Of a DNA stretch of 64,000 nucleotides, positions 45,973 to 58,156 are shown one piece after another. Source of the stretch: Agroathelia rolfsii. Taxonomy: Eukaryota > Basidiomycota > Agaricomycetes > Amylocorticiales > Amylocorticiaceae. Location: positions 2,294,001-2,358,000 of the forward strand of contig JABRWF010000008.1 in the NCBI GenBank assembly GCA_018343915.1. The letters run 5' to 3'. The notes beneath the pieces were generated by a model. The model was not told the DNA's origin, made no database searches, and worked only from the letters and a program-made list of their open reading frames with translations. Each line of letters starts with the position of its first letter. Position 1 is the stretch's first letter. A program made the position numbers and the translations under genes.

Positions 45973-46929
45973 TATTCATATTTGGCTATCAAGTTTCTGA
46001 GTAAAGTCATAAAAAAGGTTGATATTTATACTCGTTTGACTTTTTCTTCATTATAAGCTACAGACTCAAGCCGAGGAAGTAACATCGTCTAATTTCTGGT
46101 GATAATGACCGTGCCCAAATGAATGTGGGTAGTAACACCAAAGAAAATCAGTCGTAAAATTGACAGCGTGAGTACCTGAATCTATAGAGGCCATTTACAG
46201 GTCGCTGCCACTGGCTGACCTCCATTGATAGCCAACCTGGGGATACTGAATAACTGACTGAATCAGTGCGTAATGCAGGTAGAAGACTGATAAGGTTAGG
46301 CATATCGAGAAAAATGGGCGGTATCATCATGAGGGAAGTAAAAGGTTCAGTACATCAAACCGAGCGGATCATCTATAAATCTTAGACCAATATCATAGGT
46401 ACACGACCAAGGTAGCCAATAGATCCTTATCAGTCGAATGGTAGTTCCGGGTAGGAATCTTTAGTTCAGACATGTATATTCAATTCACTAGCAGTTTTAG
46501 CAATGCCTCTGCCTCAGTGTTGGTGTCTTGTTGAATCGCGGACACATTTTATTATCCCAGAAATGACGCCCTAAGTGCCAGTAACAACCCAAACACATTC
46601 AGTAAGTGCAAAGAATAGTTGTACAACTCGGGCACCGCAGTCGATAGCAGCCAAATCCATCACAACTCCAGGAAGAAATTGTGTTCAGCACCCAGGCGTT
46701 GATTAGTCACTAGTACGAGCCAGCGGAGAAATACTATACATGCACCCGGAGTCCCGAATTTGGGGATAGGCGGTACAGAATAGTCAAGACGTATAGAAAC
46801 CAAGGTAACGTGTGATAGAAAATTACTCAACCTATATACCCTAGCACTGGCTAAATTAACTGTGATAGATTCGGTTCGAGGTTCCAGTACAGGCATGCTC
46901 CATGGCCTAGCTGCTTAGTCTTATCCGCC

Positions 46930-47030
46930 TGCAGAATCGCCCAGTATAGTGACGGCGCTAAGATCATGGTGAAGCCATGTCACAATTAATTCTTGTTGTG
47001 TCATCAACTGAAAGGTGCGGTCGAGAAAAA
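46930..47030 (-). pseudogene. Possible carboxylesterase nucleophile-elbow remnant (weak)
   Basis: The minus strand reads AVTILGDSAGG, resembling the VTIWGESAGG elbow of the nearby carboxylesterases, in a short frame continuing upstream as DRTFQLMTQQELIVTWLHHD. No flanking exons are recognisable. If real it is a very old relic of another family member. Confidence 0.25.
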
Positions 47031-48227
47031 CCTAAGGGCCAACATTGCAAAGAACTTGAGCAAAAACTATGTAAAAGTTTACGAGTTCAAAAGAATCGGC
47101 GACCATAGCTGTCTTGATGACTTGCAAGTAGACAAACAAGTAGGTGGAGTGGCACTGGCAACGTGGTCACTGCCAGACAGCGCATAGCTTCCAATCGAGG
47201 TAACTCAGTGCATACATCCCCCCCCCCGGCCCGGATCCCCCTCCCCCGCGCCGAGAAAACCTGTATCCATGCCAACTTATTCTGGGCAACTCCCTTAGCT
47301 CATTGACCAACGAATGGTCGATATCTCACTTCACTTAAGGCAATATACTCACACGCCTACGTCGTTTTTAAATGTACGAGATACCACTATATTTTATCAT
47401 CAGGAAGAGAAAAGAAAAGTAATAATACATGACAAACCAAAAAAGCGATGAGTGTCAAGAGGAAAAGAGAGAGAGAAAGAGAAGAAAAGAAACAGGGGAA
47501 AGAGAATTAAAATATAATCGTTGCGAGATATATAAAAAATTGGGAGAGAGGAGAAAAGAAACGCATGGAAAAAGAGAAGAGGAAGAAGAAAAGGGGTAAA
47601 TAGGCCTAATGGGCCAGATCCGTATAGCGTATGTAATGTTATGCTTGGGGCTGTCTGTAGTGTGTTGTGGTGTGTTGTCTCTAGTATGCGAGCGAGTTTT
47701 TTTCGTGAAAGAGGGCGTTAAGGAGACGACAAGAAATATAGCAATGAATAAATGGCAGTGTAGAGAGACCTGAGCGTCACGACCGGAGAGGAGGAGGGCA
47801 GCGGCGATATTGGATGATTGCGATAAACGGAGACTGGACGATCGGAACCAATTGTATGTAGAGAAAGGGATGAAAAGGAGTGGTATTAGGAGAGGGGAAA
47901 AGAAGAGAATGTGAACAACGCGCAATGGAAGATGATGATGATGATGGATGGCCAATAATAAGATAAACGGTATCCGGCAAGTTTGATGAGCGGGATATCC
48001 GATATACTGGTAATGTAAGGTATAGATAACGGCGGTAGCGATGGCGAGATGGACAGGTCAGTCGGCGTTTGTCGTGCAAGGTCATGAAACATATGTACAA
48101 CGATAACCCTAGGTAACATATTCAGAATCTTACAGTCTGAATCATGTGGATAGATGCACGTACCAGAAAAAGAGAGATACGCAACCAGTGCGCGTGACAA
48201 CCCTGGCTGGAGTAGAGCCGGTCATAT

Positions 48228-50445
48228 TTAGAAGCAGCACAGAGCAGAGAAGAAGCCCTTCTTCCTTCCGTGCCCATCCTCGGCTTGTTCCCCAACTGGA
48301 TGCATCTGGTCGCGGTCGTAGACAGCCATGCTACGGACACCACCGGCCGCATCTCTTGAGCCAGTCACAGCAGGACTCATCGCATTTTCTCCGGACGTGG
48401 TGCCCGTCTTAACGGGAGGCACAGGCGCGCTGTCAAAGTTATTGTTGTTGTATGCATCACCGGCATTGCCATTGGCATACCCATTATTGGCCGTGGGCGT
48501 AGCTACAGGCGTTGAATGGTCGTACGCACTCGTACGGTATGCAGCCGAGCCCGGGGCAGACGCATAAGGATGAGGGCTGGCAAGAGCCGTCGAATCTCTT
48601 TGCGGCTGGCTCGCGCGTCTGCTGTTGGGAGGAATCGGCATCACACTAGGATCGCCTGCGTTCGCAACACGGCCAGAACTTCCCCTGGCCAATTCGCCCT
48701 CGCGCGCTGCCGGTCGTCGGCTGCTCCTAACGTGAGCAGAGGCCGGGCTGACTACCACACCAGCAGGAGCGTTTGTGTCTGCTTGATGACGGGATGAGCG
48801 GCGATGACCACCATGCTCACGTTCACGCTCACGTTCACGCCTACTGTCACGGTGTCCACCAGCAGCAGCATTGGCATGCGCCTGGGCAATGACATTGGAT
48901 GGTGTCTAAGAATATAAAGAGCAAGAATAAGAAAAAATGAAGTCTTTGAGTAGCGGGATACTTTGCACTTACGTTGCCAGCTTCCCATCCCTTACCACCA
49001 TTGAGAAGCATCCAATCAAAGACACCGTCCTCAGGTTCACCCAAGGTCTTGAGTACCTTGGTGAAGAGTTCGCGCAAGAAATCGTAGTCGGGAGTTTCCT
49101 CGAAACCCAGCTTGCGGACGTAGTTCATGTAGATAGCAAACTCCTCTGCAAATGAATAGGTCAAGGCCGAGATAATGAAGGCGTATTCATAAAGATAGTT
49201 TACCTGGGAAACCCTCGCAAAGCACCGGAATGGGCGTGCTCTGCTTCTTCTCGCCGATCTTCTCGTACTTTTGCTTGTTGGTAGCTGCCCTTAGACCTTG
49301 CCAGGGAAGACCACCACGGAGGAAGTACATGAAGACGTGACCCAAAGACTCCAGATCATCTCTCCTAGACTGCTCCCGTCCGAGGTGGGTATTGATCGAC
49401 ATGTAACGCGCCGTGCCAGACAGGGACTTGCGCTCCCGGTAAGGAATGTGCACCTTCGTCTTCGGGTCGCGATAATGCTTGGCCATACCGAAATCTACCG
49501 ATAAAAGGAAGGAAGCGAAGGGTATATGAAAAACACGTTGTCAAAACGAGGTAGATATGGGAACTGACCGATGATGTGGATAGTGTTGGCTGTTTTCGTT
49601 CCCGGGACACCGATCAGGAAGTTATCGGGTTTAATGTCGCGGTATATCAGAGACTTCTCATGAATAGCTTGTACTCGGGTAACCTAACATAATTAAAAAA
49701 AATGCATAAGCTCCGTATTCGAAGCTGGACAAGTTCCGACGGGCTCCTACCATTTGTTTGGCAGCCATGCAGACAGTCTTGATGGAAAACTTGCGGCCAC
49801 ACATGTCGAACAGGTCTTCCAGGTTAGGACCCAGAAGATCGATCACCAACACGTTGTGAAGCCCCTCTTGACCAAAATGGTGAACCTGGGGAACGCCAAC
49901 TATACAGGGCTATCATCAGCTATCAACGTCGTGGGAACTCGTGCCCAGCTATCGCTAGTGCAACTCACGGGTGCCAGCCAGTGTTCGGTAGGAGCGGAAT
50001 TCGTCTCTTAGTTGGGGTGCATCAGACTTGCGGGGCTCCTACACGGGATGTGTGTTAGTATTCTCAAGAGCCCTGGGAAGACAACAGTTGCACTCACAAA
50101 TTTGATCGCAACGGGTTGATTCGTGAGCATCTTTGTGCCTGTTACATTGCTTCATATCAGCATACCGCTACTGGCAAGACAAAGTCGACCGTCTCCCAAG
50201 TGATGCCTGTAGTGATACACAGAAGGAAGTGCACAATTCCAGCAAGGAATGAACAGGTGGGGCACAGCAAGGCACGGTGGTGTATATAGACGACATGAAC
50301 AAGCGCATTTACCTTCGAACACAACACCAAAAGAGCCCTCCCCGATCTTTCTACCGACACGATAATGGCTTCCTACGATGCCATTTGATGTTGCGGCCTG
50401 GTTTGGATGGGAGGACGAGGTGGCTATGACGTGGGGAGTCGTCAT
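48228..50445 (-). CDS. Casein kinase I, membrane-anchored Yck-type
   Basis: Complete Ser/Thr kinase of the casein kinase I family, likely at the plasma membrane in nutrient signalling, endocytosis and morphogenesis. ATG at 50443-50445. P-loop [13 protein letters not shown] (about 50310), [18 protein letters not shown] (about 50040-50115), [16 protein letters not shown] (about 49810-49850), catalytic loop [13 protein letters not shown] (about 49640), [10 protein letters not shown] (about 49480), the CK1 signature [20 protein letters not shown] (about 49370-49410), and [16 protein letters not shown] (about 49110-49150). The long C-terminal tail is Ser/Pro/Asn-rich, with a His/Arg/Glu run at 48810-48840, and ends [11 protein letters not shown] with TGA/TAG at 48228. 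The terminal Cys pair is the palmitoylation signal of yeast Yck1/2-type kinases. About seven exons with short introns; no lesion. Roughly 500 residues. Confidence 0.95.
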
Positions 50446-50954
50446 TGGGACAGGGCGGGATATACAAGAAAAGGGTATTCAAGCCGGATGATGGCGGGTA
50501 TTATGGCGGCAAGATGGAGAGTGCTGGGGGGTGAATTAAAGGGAGGGAGAGAGGGGAGTGGGGACGACGGCGAGCGAGGGGGGAAGAGCGACAAGAGGAG
50601 CGAGAGAGAGTGCAGGAATTGCAGCGGAGCGGCGGAGGCGGACTTTCAATTAATCCATCGTTATATCCTGCCTTTTCCACCGCCGCGTGGGCTCCAGCAA
50701 GGTACAATACCGCTCATCTCAAGCAAATCCGCAAGAAAAATACATTGCTATACTGTTATATGGTATACACGATTCTAACTAGTGCACGGGAGGAGAGTCG
50801 AAAAGACAGTAAAGAGTGAGGTGTACAAGGCGCGTGGGCGTTACACAGCGCTGCCGCATGCCGGAACTGGGCCCACAGCCGTGGGGATAAGTGTCGCTAA
50901 GAAAAGAAAAAAAGATTGTTGATCAGGACAATGTAGACGAGACAGGCACCGTTA
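50446..50954. promoter_or_regulatory. Promoter region of casein kinase I; G/A-rich tract
   Basis: The plus strand at 50510-50640 is strongly G/A-rich (GGGAGGGAGAGAGGGGAG), that is CT-rich on the gene strand, typical of fungal core promoters near the transcription start. The rest is the 3' flank of the DUF6534 gene. No other gene seen. Confidence 0.5.
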
Positions 50955-52454
50955 TCACACGGCGATCCCGTACTTCGCATCCTAAAACCAATAAATCAGG
51001 GGAGTGTCCAAAACAAAAACAGGCCCCAGGAGCTTTACCTGTCCATCTGTACCCAATTCGATATTAGTATCCATTCCAGGAGGCTTCCTCCTGTCAGCCA
51101 TTGCGATTTCCAGTTGCTATATGAATTGTAAACGCATTCTAAATATATTACCGGGGATCATAGGGAGAGGACAGCTGGCTTACGTCTGAATGAGCAATGT
51201 CGCTGTCAGTGGGAGAGTGCTCCACGCGAAAATCTACGTTGGTGATGGTGCCAATGGGGTACTTGTCAAAGCCCACACTGCGCAGTCGCTCGCGCCCATT
51301 GAGCCAGCTAAGATAGTTGTTCGAGTAGACTGTGTAGGATTCTTGTGAGAATTCTGTGTAAGACTATAAGGGTACGACGTACACTTTGGAACGCAAGTGA
51401 AGAAGATCATCCATGCCACTAAAAATAGATAAGAAAAAAATGCAAGCCTTTCTGTACAAGGCCCGGTCTCACGATTTTGTTTCATAACCAAAAACTTATG
51501 TCAATTTAGATATATGAGTTAGATGCACATGCAAAGGGCACGGTGAACGTACCAAAACAAGCTGCGCGATAGTTGTGAGACTGTGTGATAACCATGAGTA
51601 TTACGCCTGGATGCAACAACGTACTGAACGGAGGCGCTCATTTACCTAGTTAACAAACCAGTTTCAATGGTCCAGGCCATAAGCACGTTGATCAATTTAC
51701 TAGTTCTTTATGATGATGAAAAAGGTCGCATTAATTAGAGAGATGCACTCAGACAGTGGAGCTCTTTCACCTGTTCAGAGCTGATTTACGACCACTATGA
51801 AGATAGAGACATAGATATATTGTAATAATCGTATCGTTGACAAGATCTGCCGCAAGCACAGCCTCGAACAGCCACGACGCATGAGATTCAATCTGCACCA
51901 AGGAGGAGGACTTCATAGCGATGACGGTGATAGCTACAGTTCCCATGACGTGCAACATGGCTAGGATCCAGCAAAGGCCACACATGTAGTAATTTTGTGC
52001 GATCTTCTTGATACGGACAGCGTAGAGCGCTTGAACGAGGGGTCCCAAGAGTCCCCCAAAGAAGAAAGATAAATATAGCGTGGATGGCATGGGTATCAAG
52101 GCCAAGGAAGCAGAGAAATTTCTCGTTGTAAGAATGTAGAGTGCCCGAGAGAAACAGACGGTTTGTCCCAATTCGATTAGCCTTGATATTATTATTCAAT
52201 TATGATCATAATTCTCATGCTGAGGCGAAGGCGTACCATAAGCAAGCAATCTGTAACAAGATATATGTGCGTGAGGATCATATAAATCCAGTATACCATC
52301 TAAGCGAGCATACCAGAAATTGCAACAAGGGAGAATCTTTCTGCTCTCGACCTCGCGTGAAATAAGTAAAAGTTTGCAGTGTTCCGAGGCCGAAGAGGAA
52401 AACCGAAATGTTGAGACCGATCTCAAGTGGACCGACAGAACTGCTCAAATCCAT
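50955..52454 (-). CDS. DUF6534 domain integral membrane protein (multi-exon)
   Basis: Member of the Agaricomycete DUF6534 family (seven-helix membrane protein, function unknown). ATG at 52452-52454 opens MDLSSSVGPLEIGLNISVFL. Next is a helix with VFLFGLGTLQTFTYFTRG, then the large exon (52180-51770) with GQTVCFSRALYILTTRNF, SFFFGGLLGPLVQALYAVRI (the family's hallmark), a CWILAMLHVMGTVAITVIA helix and LAADLVNDTIITIYLCLYL. After the intron comes TSKLI...WTIETGLLT (about 51660-51710), and the end has VYSNNYLSWLNGRERLRS (about 51290-51330), the typical C-terminal motif. The last exon ends DAKYGIAV with TGA at 50955-50957. Intermediate exons (51370-51600) are not fully resolved. No stop seen in assigned exons. 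Confidence 0.8.
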
Positions 52455-53219
52455 GGCCGGGGGAGAGAAAGGGAGGAGGGGGGTATCTGCAAGCGTGGAA
52501 GTGCCAGCATACCAAGGGAGTGAGCTAGAGTAGCATAGCTAGGCATATATATATATGAGGGGTCGCACCAAGGACATGAAGAGGAATAGTGAGCTGTGTA
52601 AGCCAATCCCTATTATGCACAAGATTTCCCGATATAGTGCTCGGTGTAGGCTATTCCCTCCGGCATAAGCCAGGCTCCGGGCTGGGGGCATCATGAAAGG
52701 CCGTGGAGACTCTGAGGAACATTCCGAGTTGACCGCCAAAATGACAAAAAAGCAAAACGTTGTTGCACATGGACCATGACGGATATGAACATCCATTCTC
52801 TTTTCATTTATCGTGACTTCCGGAGTAGGAGCTGGCGCAGCTATGGGGCACAAGTTACGAAGTGCAGTAAGTATCAATCAGCTCTGAGAGTCAGTTGATG
52901 TGACGGTCACAGCAGCGGAAATGGCAGATGTGATCACTCAAATGGGCCGCGGGACCGATCGCTAATCATAGATTACGAGATATTGACATCTGGCCTTCGG
53001 ACTTTGAACTGCCCCAGACGCCACCACCCATAGCCACAAACATTGGCCCGGCCCTAGGCCTTCAAGTTGGCATTGTGTTGGGGCTCCTTGGTGTGAGTGG
53101 GCAGTGTGCAAGTTCATACTTCTTCAGCCCCGTCGCTTGGATCCAATTCTTGGGGAAACGCTTCCCCTAACGGCTGATCCTAATCCCAACCTCAGTCCTC
53201 ATCTGAACGGCCCGCGTAG
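52455..53219. other. Divergent intergenic region (DUF6534 / DENND6)
   Basis: Shared upstream region of two divergently transcribed genes. A TATATATATATG run lies at about 52545. An open frame in phase with the DENND6 gene extends upstream from 53220 to about 53143 (PRRLDPILGETLPLTADP) and ends at a CAG acceptor-like site, so a first coding exon may lie in 52900-53140. Confidence 0.45.
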
Positions 53220-55469
53220 CATGTCTGTGCCTCGAAGTCCAGCACACTCCAGCTCCTCGAGTATCTCAGAATCCTCCATGGACATATCGGAGGCGCATAC
53301 CAGCCCTGTGGTTGCGTCTTTTCCTGGCTTGCATTCCCAAAACTCATCGCAGATAGGGGTCGTCAAATCCTCCTCACAACTTCGAATTGCCGATAGTATT
53401 CCAACCAGGCCACCCCTGTCCACCTCACGCTCGTACACCAAGTCTAGTAACAACGGGGACGGCAGTGGATTTCAGCCAGGACTGCAAGGCATCTCTGTTG
53501 CCGATCCAGAGAAAGTAGAGCAAATTAGGAGATGGATTCTCGGATTTGTATTAGGTACTGTGAACAGATTCGATTCAGGCTTGCATTACACCAGTATTTA
53601 CATCTAACTCATATTTACATCCTTAGTGGACTTTGATTTAGACAAGGGCCCCGTTGCCAGTGATATATACCCTCCGGTGGATCTACCGCCTAAAGACCTA
53701 GAGAACATGTCAGTGAATAAATAAATGGGCTGGTCGAAATCTCCTCCGTGTCTCAATCATTCACATCATTATCATCATTGTCCTCATCAAGTGCCTTTTC
53801 ATCCTTCCCGGACTCGCCCCAATTCGATGAAGGTTCTGATACCCACTCCTTTCGGATACGACATGGTGCAGTGTCACTGTCGTCTACTGTCCTGAATAAA
53901 TCAAATGGTATCACGGCCTCAGCGGACGATGGGTTTATTTATGGATTCGCGCACTTTTCCCAAAGGAAAGATCCGTCCTCGCCACGGGGATATCGACAGG
54001 TAAATTCCGTGTTTTCAGCGACTATCTGTCAAAATCAATCATCTCATCAGCAGTTACTCTTTTAGCGCTCCATAGTGATATTGACGTATCTACCTTATCC
54101 GGCTTTGTTTTATCAAGTCTTGGACGTCCTGGGCCCTCTTTTTTGGGAACATGGGACGCCCATGCTGGAGTCAGCAAGTCAGAATATTGCCAGTTGGTAT
54201 GTTATGCATCTACACTGTTGTATCGTTCCTCTCTCTAAAGCACCTCGACGGCAAAGAAGGTCTGACCCTCTACCGGGGACCATGGTCGAACTTGGCTTCT
54301 TGGGCACCGTGTTCGACGTAGAAATTCCCCGGAGCGTTGACGAACAACAAATTCCTAGTAACAAGGCAATTCACGGAGGAGGAGTAGGTACCATTTTCTT
54401 CAAGTCTTAGCTAGAACATCTTCTGAAGGCGTACACTATAGATACTAGCCTTGTCTACCCCCCTCTTCCCACCACTCCTTTTGGTTTTTGAATCCTGCTT
54501 ACCGAATTTGTGGTCTATATGGGAATGCGTCGTCCTTTGCGAACCAATCTTGCTCTTCGGCCCGTCTCCTTCCCTGACGAGCCAAGCAGTATGGTGGCTC
54601 CGTGATTTATTACGACCGGTAAATTTTTCTTGATCTTTCCGCCAGCCCTAGTCAAATCTTATTGAGTACTGCTATGGTAGATCCCCTTGGCCGGCGACAT
54701 CCGTCCATACATTACCATCCAAGACACGGACCTGAAGAGTTTCATTAATAAGATGCCCCCTAAATCGGGTCTTCTTGCCGGTGTGACGAATCCATTCATT
54801 GCGAAAACGTGTAGCCATTGGCCACATGTGCTCAGTCTTGGCTCGTCACCAAAGTGGGTTTCAACCGTGTCTTGTCTGTCGTGTCGCAGGTGCTTACGAA
54901 ATAGGATCAGATCGAGCAAGAAGAATGGGATCTCAACACCGGGCCCAGCACCGGGCTGGAAGACGAAGACGCATAATCGGTACATCTCCAAGGATCGACA
55001 GCTTCTCAAACGGCTAGAAGATGGGTCTAAATCGGACTCTGTCACCCGTGAGTGTTAAAGAAAACTCTAGGACATTCAATCTCAGACAAAACTATGCGTA
55101 GAATTAAACCTTACCCTCGAACTCCGCCGTCACTTTCACTCACGGACCACGGCTTTCTTGGTGCCTTTGAACCGATACATCAACACGCTCATCCCGGGTC
55201 CTTCATCTTCATCTCCATCTTTCGGGGCATCATCATCATCATCATCCACGATAAGCCCCCCTGACCCACCGAAATTAAAACCTTTTAATACCCCGGTATT
55301 CTTGGCGTCCTTGAAGACACACGGGTCGCCACTCCCGTTCCGGTCGGGCGCGAAGCAAAAAGAGTTTTATGAACGGTGGCTGAAGACGCCGTCGTTCCAC
55401 GTCTGGCTTGCCAAGCAGGAGGATATCGTGCATGAGGCATTGTGTAATCGGGATCGAGCGGCAGTTTAG
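53143..55469 (+). CDS. DENND6-like UDENN-domain protein (Rab GEF type), multi-exon
   Basis: Homolog of DENND6/FAM116, a UDENN protein that acts on Rab GTPases in endosomal recycling; fungal relatives function in vesicle traffic and polarity. First ATG in frame is 53220 (MSVPRSPAHSSSSS); an upstream exon may exist. Exon joins 53554/53627, 53708/53792 and 53999/54066 keep the frame. Landmarks are QIRRWILGFVL, VDFDLDKGPVASDIYPPVDL, IAFSSFPDSPQFDEGSD-HSFRIR, YGFAHFSQRKDPSSPRGYRQ, YLPYPALFYQVLDVLGPLFW, NLWSIWECVVLCEPILLFGP (about 54495-54560), GDIRPYITIQDTDLKSF, LLAGVTNPFIAKTCSHWPH (about 54770-54830), and the C-terminal RYINTLIP plus FYERWLKTPSFHVWLAKQED ending TAG at 55467. The order matches the family throughout. 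No lesion found. Confidence 0.88.
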
Positions 55470-56633
55470 TCGGTGTCTACGGTGCTGCTGTTTATGATGA
55501 TACTTAGGCGATGGATACCAGTAGCATGGATGATTTTGTAACTCTTATATATACCCGAGACAATTATCTATTTGGACGTTGGATATAACATGATATAACT
55601 CCTGAACACTGGACAACCACAAAATGATTTTGTTTGCTATACGCGAGTACTGCCGCGAGTTATACCAGTAACACTATTTTGTTGATACATGATGAATGTG
55701 TAATTGGTTGTCTTAAGCCGCCGAAGCACGCACTCATTCATAAGGCCAGAAAATGTTATCGACAATGTAATAAGGTTTATTGTCAACATGCATGGCTCAG
55801 GCTGTGTTGATAGTCAGAACGAGAACACCATGGCGTTTATCCTTATATATGGCGCTACGCAAGCAAATGGATAAAGTACGAAATATTTACATTGAAAGAA
55901 ATTTATACATCTAATCAACTTAATCATGTGATCTTAAGTCTGATGCTTCAAATAGCATGAATTGGATTCCAACAGACTAGTGTTTATCTCTGTTCGGAAG
56001 CCTAAGGTAATTAGTGCTTTTCTTTGATTCTGAGCCCCCATAATGTAGCGGTAATATCATAGCCAAATCTGTGACTCTTGCTGATATGATATGGGACGCA
56101 AGTTCAAAAGCGGCTCTTGCACTTTCTACTTTATAATCGTATGAATTTATATATTTCAAGAGTTGAAATGTGTGGTTCCTCAAGTAGGTCTTTTCCCTGC
56201 TGCTCCTAAGTGAGGAGGTGGTCTCAGTGGAACTGACTATAAGGATAGCCATGAATAAACTAGCACCCTCCTATGACAGGCACTCCACCAAAAAAGGAAT
56301 ATATATAGTGCCCACCGAAAGTCTGTCACGCTTTCGTTCCTTTTAGCTCATCCACTTTCACATCGATTTGCTTCAAATAAAAATTCATGTAGTAGAATAT
56401 AAGTGTCATGTATATGCCTATATAGTTGAATTTGAAAAATATTTGGTGGTTAGCTGTTGGCGTGCAAATCAAATGTGCTACTAAAAACCACTGAAAAAAA
56501 CATCTGTCAATATAGCATATTTTAATATGTGAGTAATTTTCCCTCAAACTAGACATAGCATACATCGAGTTGAAAAAAATTGTATGGTTTGACTAACTGG
56601 ATGAAGCGCTGGGAAATCTACAAGTTGATTATA
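55470..56633. other. AT-rich intergenic
   Basis: AT-rich sequence with two minus-strand ORFs (55977-56252, 91 residues; 56326-56565, 79 residues, hydrophobic), neither resembling a known family. It ends at the left terminus of the foldback element. Confidence 0.4.
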
Positions 56634-57061
56634 CCCAAAATATTTTCCTACATCAAATAAACAATGTGTGAGCGAGTACATAAACACCTCCCTCAAGACC
56701 TATCTCTATGATTATTTACTCTGGGAGAAAATGGATTACGCCCTTAAAGCTACATGAAATACAATTTATTATACCATTTTGTCTCGGGTGCAAAGACTAC
56801 GCAGTTGTTGAGATATAAACCAGGTGAACCGGGGCAAAACTGTCCAACTCCGTGCTAAAAGCACAATATACTTCCATAAAGTTAATAAAACCTCCAGCCA
56901 CCTCACTTTGATAGCTCAATTCCTCAATAGTCACATAGTCTTTTCACCCAAGAAAAAATGGTATAATAATTTGTGTTTCATGTAGCTTTAAGGGCATAAT
57001 CCATTTTCTCCCAGAGTAAATAATCATAGAGATAGGTCTTGAGGGAGGTGTTTATGTACCC

Positions 57062-57715
57062 TGTTAGAATGGGCAATCCATGCCTCGATGGGAGTGATGG
57101 TGTAACGGCGCAGCGTTACTCGTTACAGCCCCACCGCGGCTTAATCCATCTTGTCCGCCGCATAGGGCAGCGGGCGTTCCTAATTTCATATTCTCTTTCG
57201 CTTAGTCATGATTGGTTGCATTTCTTATCTGTTGCATGTGGACGATGGGCTTGGAAGGAGATTGCATTTCGTATAAATACTAGACTACTATGTGTGTGTT
57301 ACCGCAGTGTTCTTGAATCCAACCCTGTGCCTACTATCCCCGCGTTCGATTTCGTGACTACCCGTCACAGTCACGCTCCGCGTGACTGTAGTATGTAGCT
57401 ACGAATTTCTGTAGTAGTTACTGTTGGAATAGCAATCCGTAGCTATGGAGTATGTGTGACGTAGTCACGGTCACGCGTAGCGTGACATAGTATTTAGAGT
57501 AGCTGTGCATTGTAGTCTGTTTGTCGGCGTACCGTGACCAAGTACAATGACAAGCAGAATAATATCTCGCTTTTTCTATTGATTTTGGCTGGCTGGCTCG
57601 CTCGACAAAATAACATTTACTTCATTCATTTGTCCGCGTACTGCATCCAAGTACAAGGACAAGCGTAATGCAAACTTGCTTTTGATTTATCACTGGCTGG
57701 CTCGCTTTTCTATCA
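57062..57715. mobile_element. Solo LTR (same family as 4675-5089), itself carrying a nested LTR
   Basis: Starts TGTTAGAATGGGCAATCC and ends CGCTTTTCTATCA. It has a perfect 5-bp duplication TACCC at 57057-57061 and 57716-57720. It is homologous to the 4675 LTR over both ends (for example TGTAGTATGTAGCTACG and CAAGTACAAGGACAAGC) but differs in the middle. It is interrupted at 57422-57615 by another LTR. Confidence 0.85.
57422..57615. mobile_element. Solo LTR nested in the 57062-57715 LTR
   Basis: A 194-bp copy of the 26194-26398 family: TGTTGGAATAGCAATCCGTAG to ACAAAATAACA. Target duplication is GTTAC at 57417-57421 versus TTTAC at 57616-57620 (one mismatch). The uninterrupted target sequence GTAGTTACTTCATTC is seen in the related LTR at about 4765. 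Confidence 0.85.
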
Positions 57716-57721
57716 TACCCG

Positions 57722-57897
57722 TGTTAGAATATGTGATCCATGTGCTTGAGTCACATGATTCTATCCTTATATTTACAATAGTTTACATTTTTGTTTACTA
57801 TCCATTTGACTACGTACAACGATGTACAAGTAGACAAGTGGAATACATTTCTTTGTGTCGACCACTGCTCATCGTCGTCGCTCGTCGTATTTTAACA
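57722..57897. mobile_element. Third solo LTR, 176 bp, abutting the second
   Basis: TGTTAGAATATGTGATCCATG to CGTATTTTAACA, flanked by ACCCG at 57717-57721 and 57898-57902. It is separate from both other LTR families internally, though it shares the TGTTAGAAT start. It landed on the target duplication of the preceding LTR, so it inserted later. Confidence 0.8.
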
Positions 57898-57941
57898 ACC
57901 CGCCCACACATTATTTATTTGATGTAGGAAAATATTTTGGG

Positions 57942-58156
57942 TATGGACATGGGGTTGTTAGGGGTGTACTATAACATGGTATACTTTGTTCGGGCTGAAA
58001 GTGCCGTGAGGAATGATGTGTAGCCGTGAGACCACCCCAATCAGATATTTATTTGTGCAGTCACTGAACCCGGATGTCATTGCATCATACATCATGATGG
58101 ACAAGTTCTGGTGACATTGACAGTCTGACGTAAGAGTTCCAAGTATATGTATCCCA
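57942..58156. other. Intergenic
   Basis: Short flank between the foldback element and the hypothetical gene; nothing recognised. Confidence 0.4.

Larger units (their letters stand above)
44250..48227. other. Gene-poor stretch with weak remnants
   Basis: Only weak candidates are seen: a possible small secreted protein (45361-45590), a two-helix ORF (45715-45972) and an esterase-like remnant (about 46930-47030). 47219-47250 is C/G-rich. 47400-48227 lies 3' of the casein kinase gene and is purine-rich on the plus strand; its long minus-strand ORFs are Ser/Phe/Leu-rich and look like 3' UTR composition. Confidence 0.4.
56634..57941. mobile_element. Foldback/MITE element with ~150-bp inverted repeats, TA-flanked, interrupted by LTRs
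   Basis: The left arm (56634 to about 56790) and the right arm (about 56950-57056 plus 57903-57941) are inverted copies. The ends CCCAAAATATTTTCCTACAT and ATGTAGGAAAATATTTTGGG are exact complements, flanked on both sides by TA (56632-56633, 57942-57943) as in Tc1/mariner-type insertions. Inner shared blocks include TCATAGAGATAGGTCTTGAG and its complement, and CATTTTCTCCCAGAGTAAAT. About 160 bp of single-copy sequence separates the arms. The right arm is split by the solo LTRs at 57062-57715 and 57722-57897. No transposase ORF; non-autonomous. Confidence 0.85.

Noticed and set aside
47455..48100. Overlapping 100-166 residue minus-strand ORFs rich in Ser, Phe, Leu
   Set aside because: They lie 3' of the casein kinase gene in a pyrimidine-rich stretch; several frames are open at once, typical of 3' UTR composition.
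55977..56565. Two short minus-strand ORFs, one hydrophobic
   Set aside because: AT-rich, no family match and no splice link between them that I could support; not called as genes.
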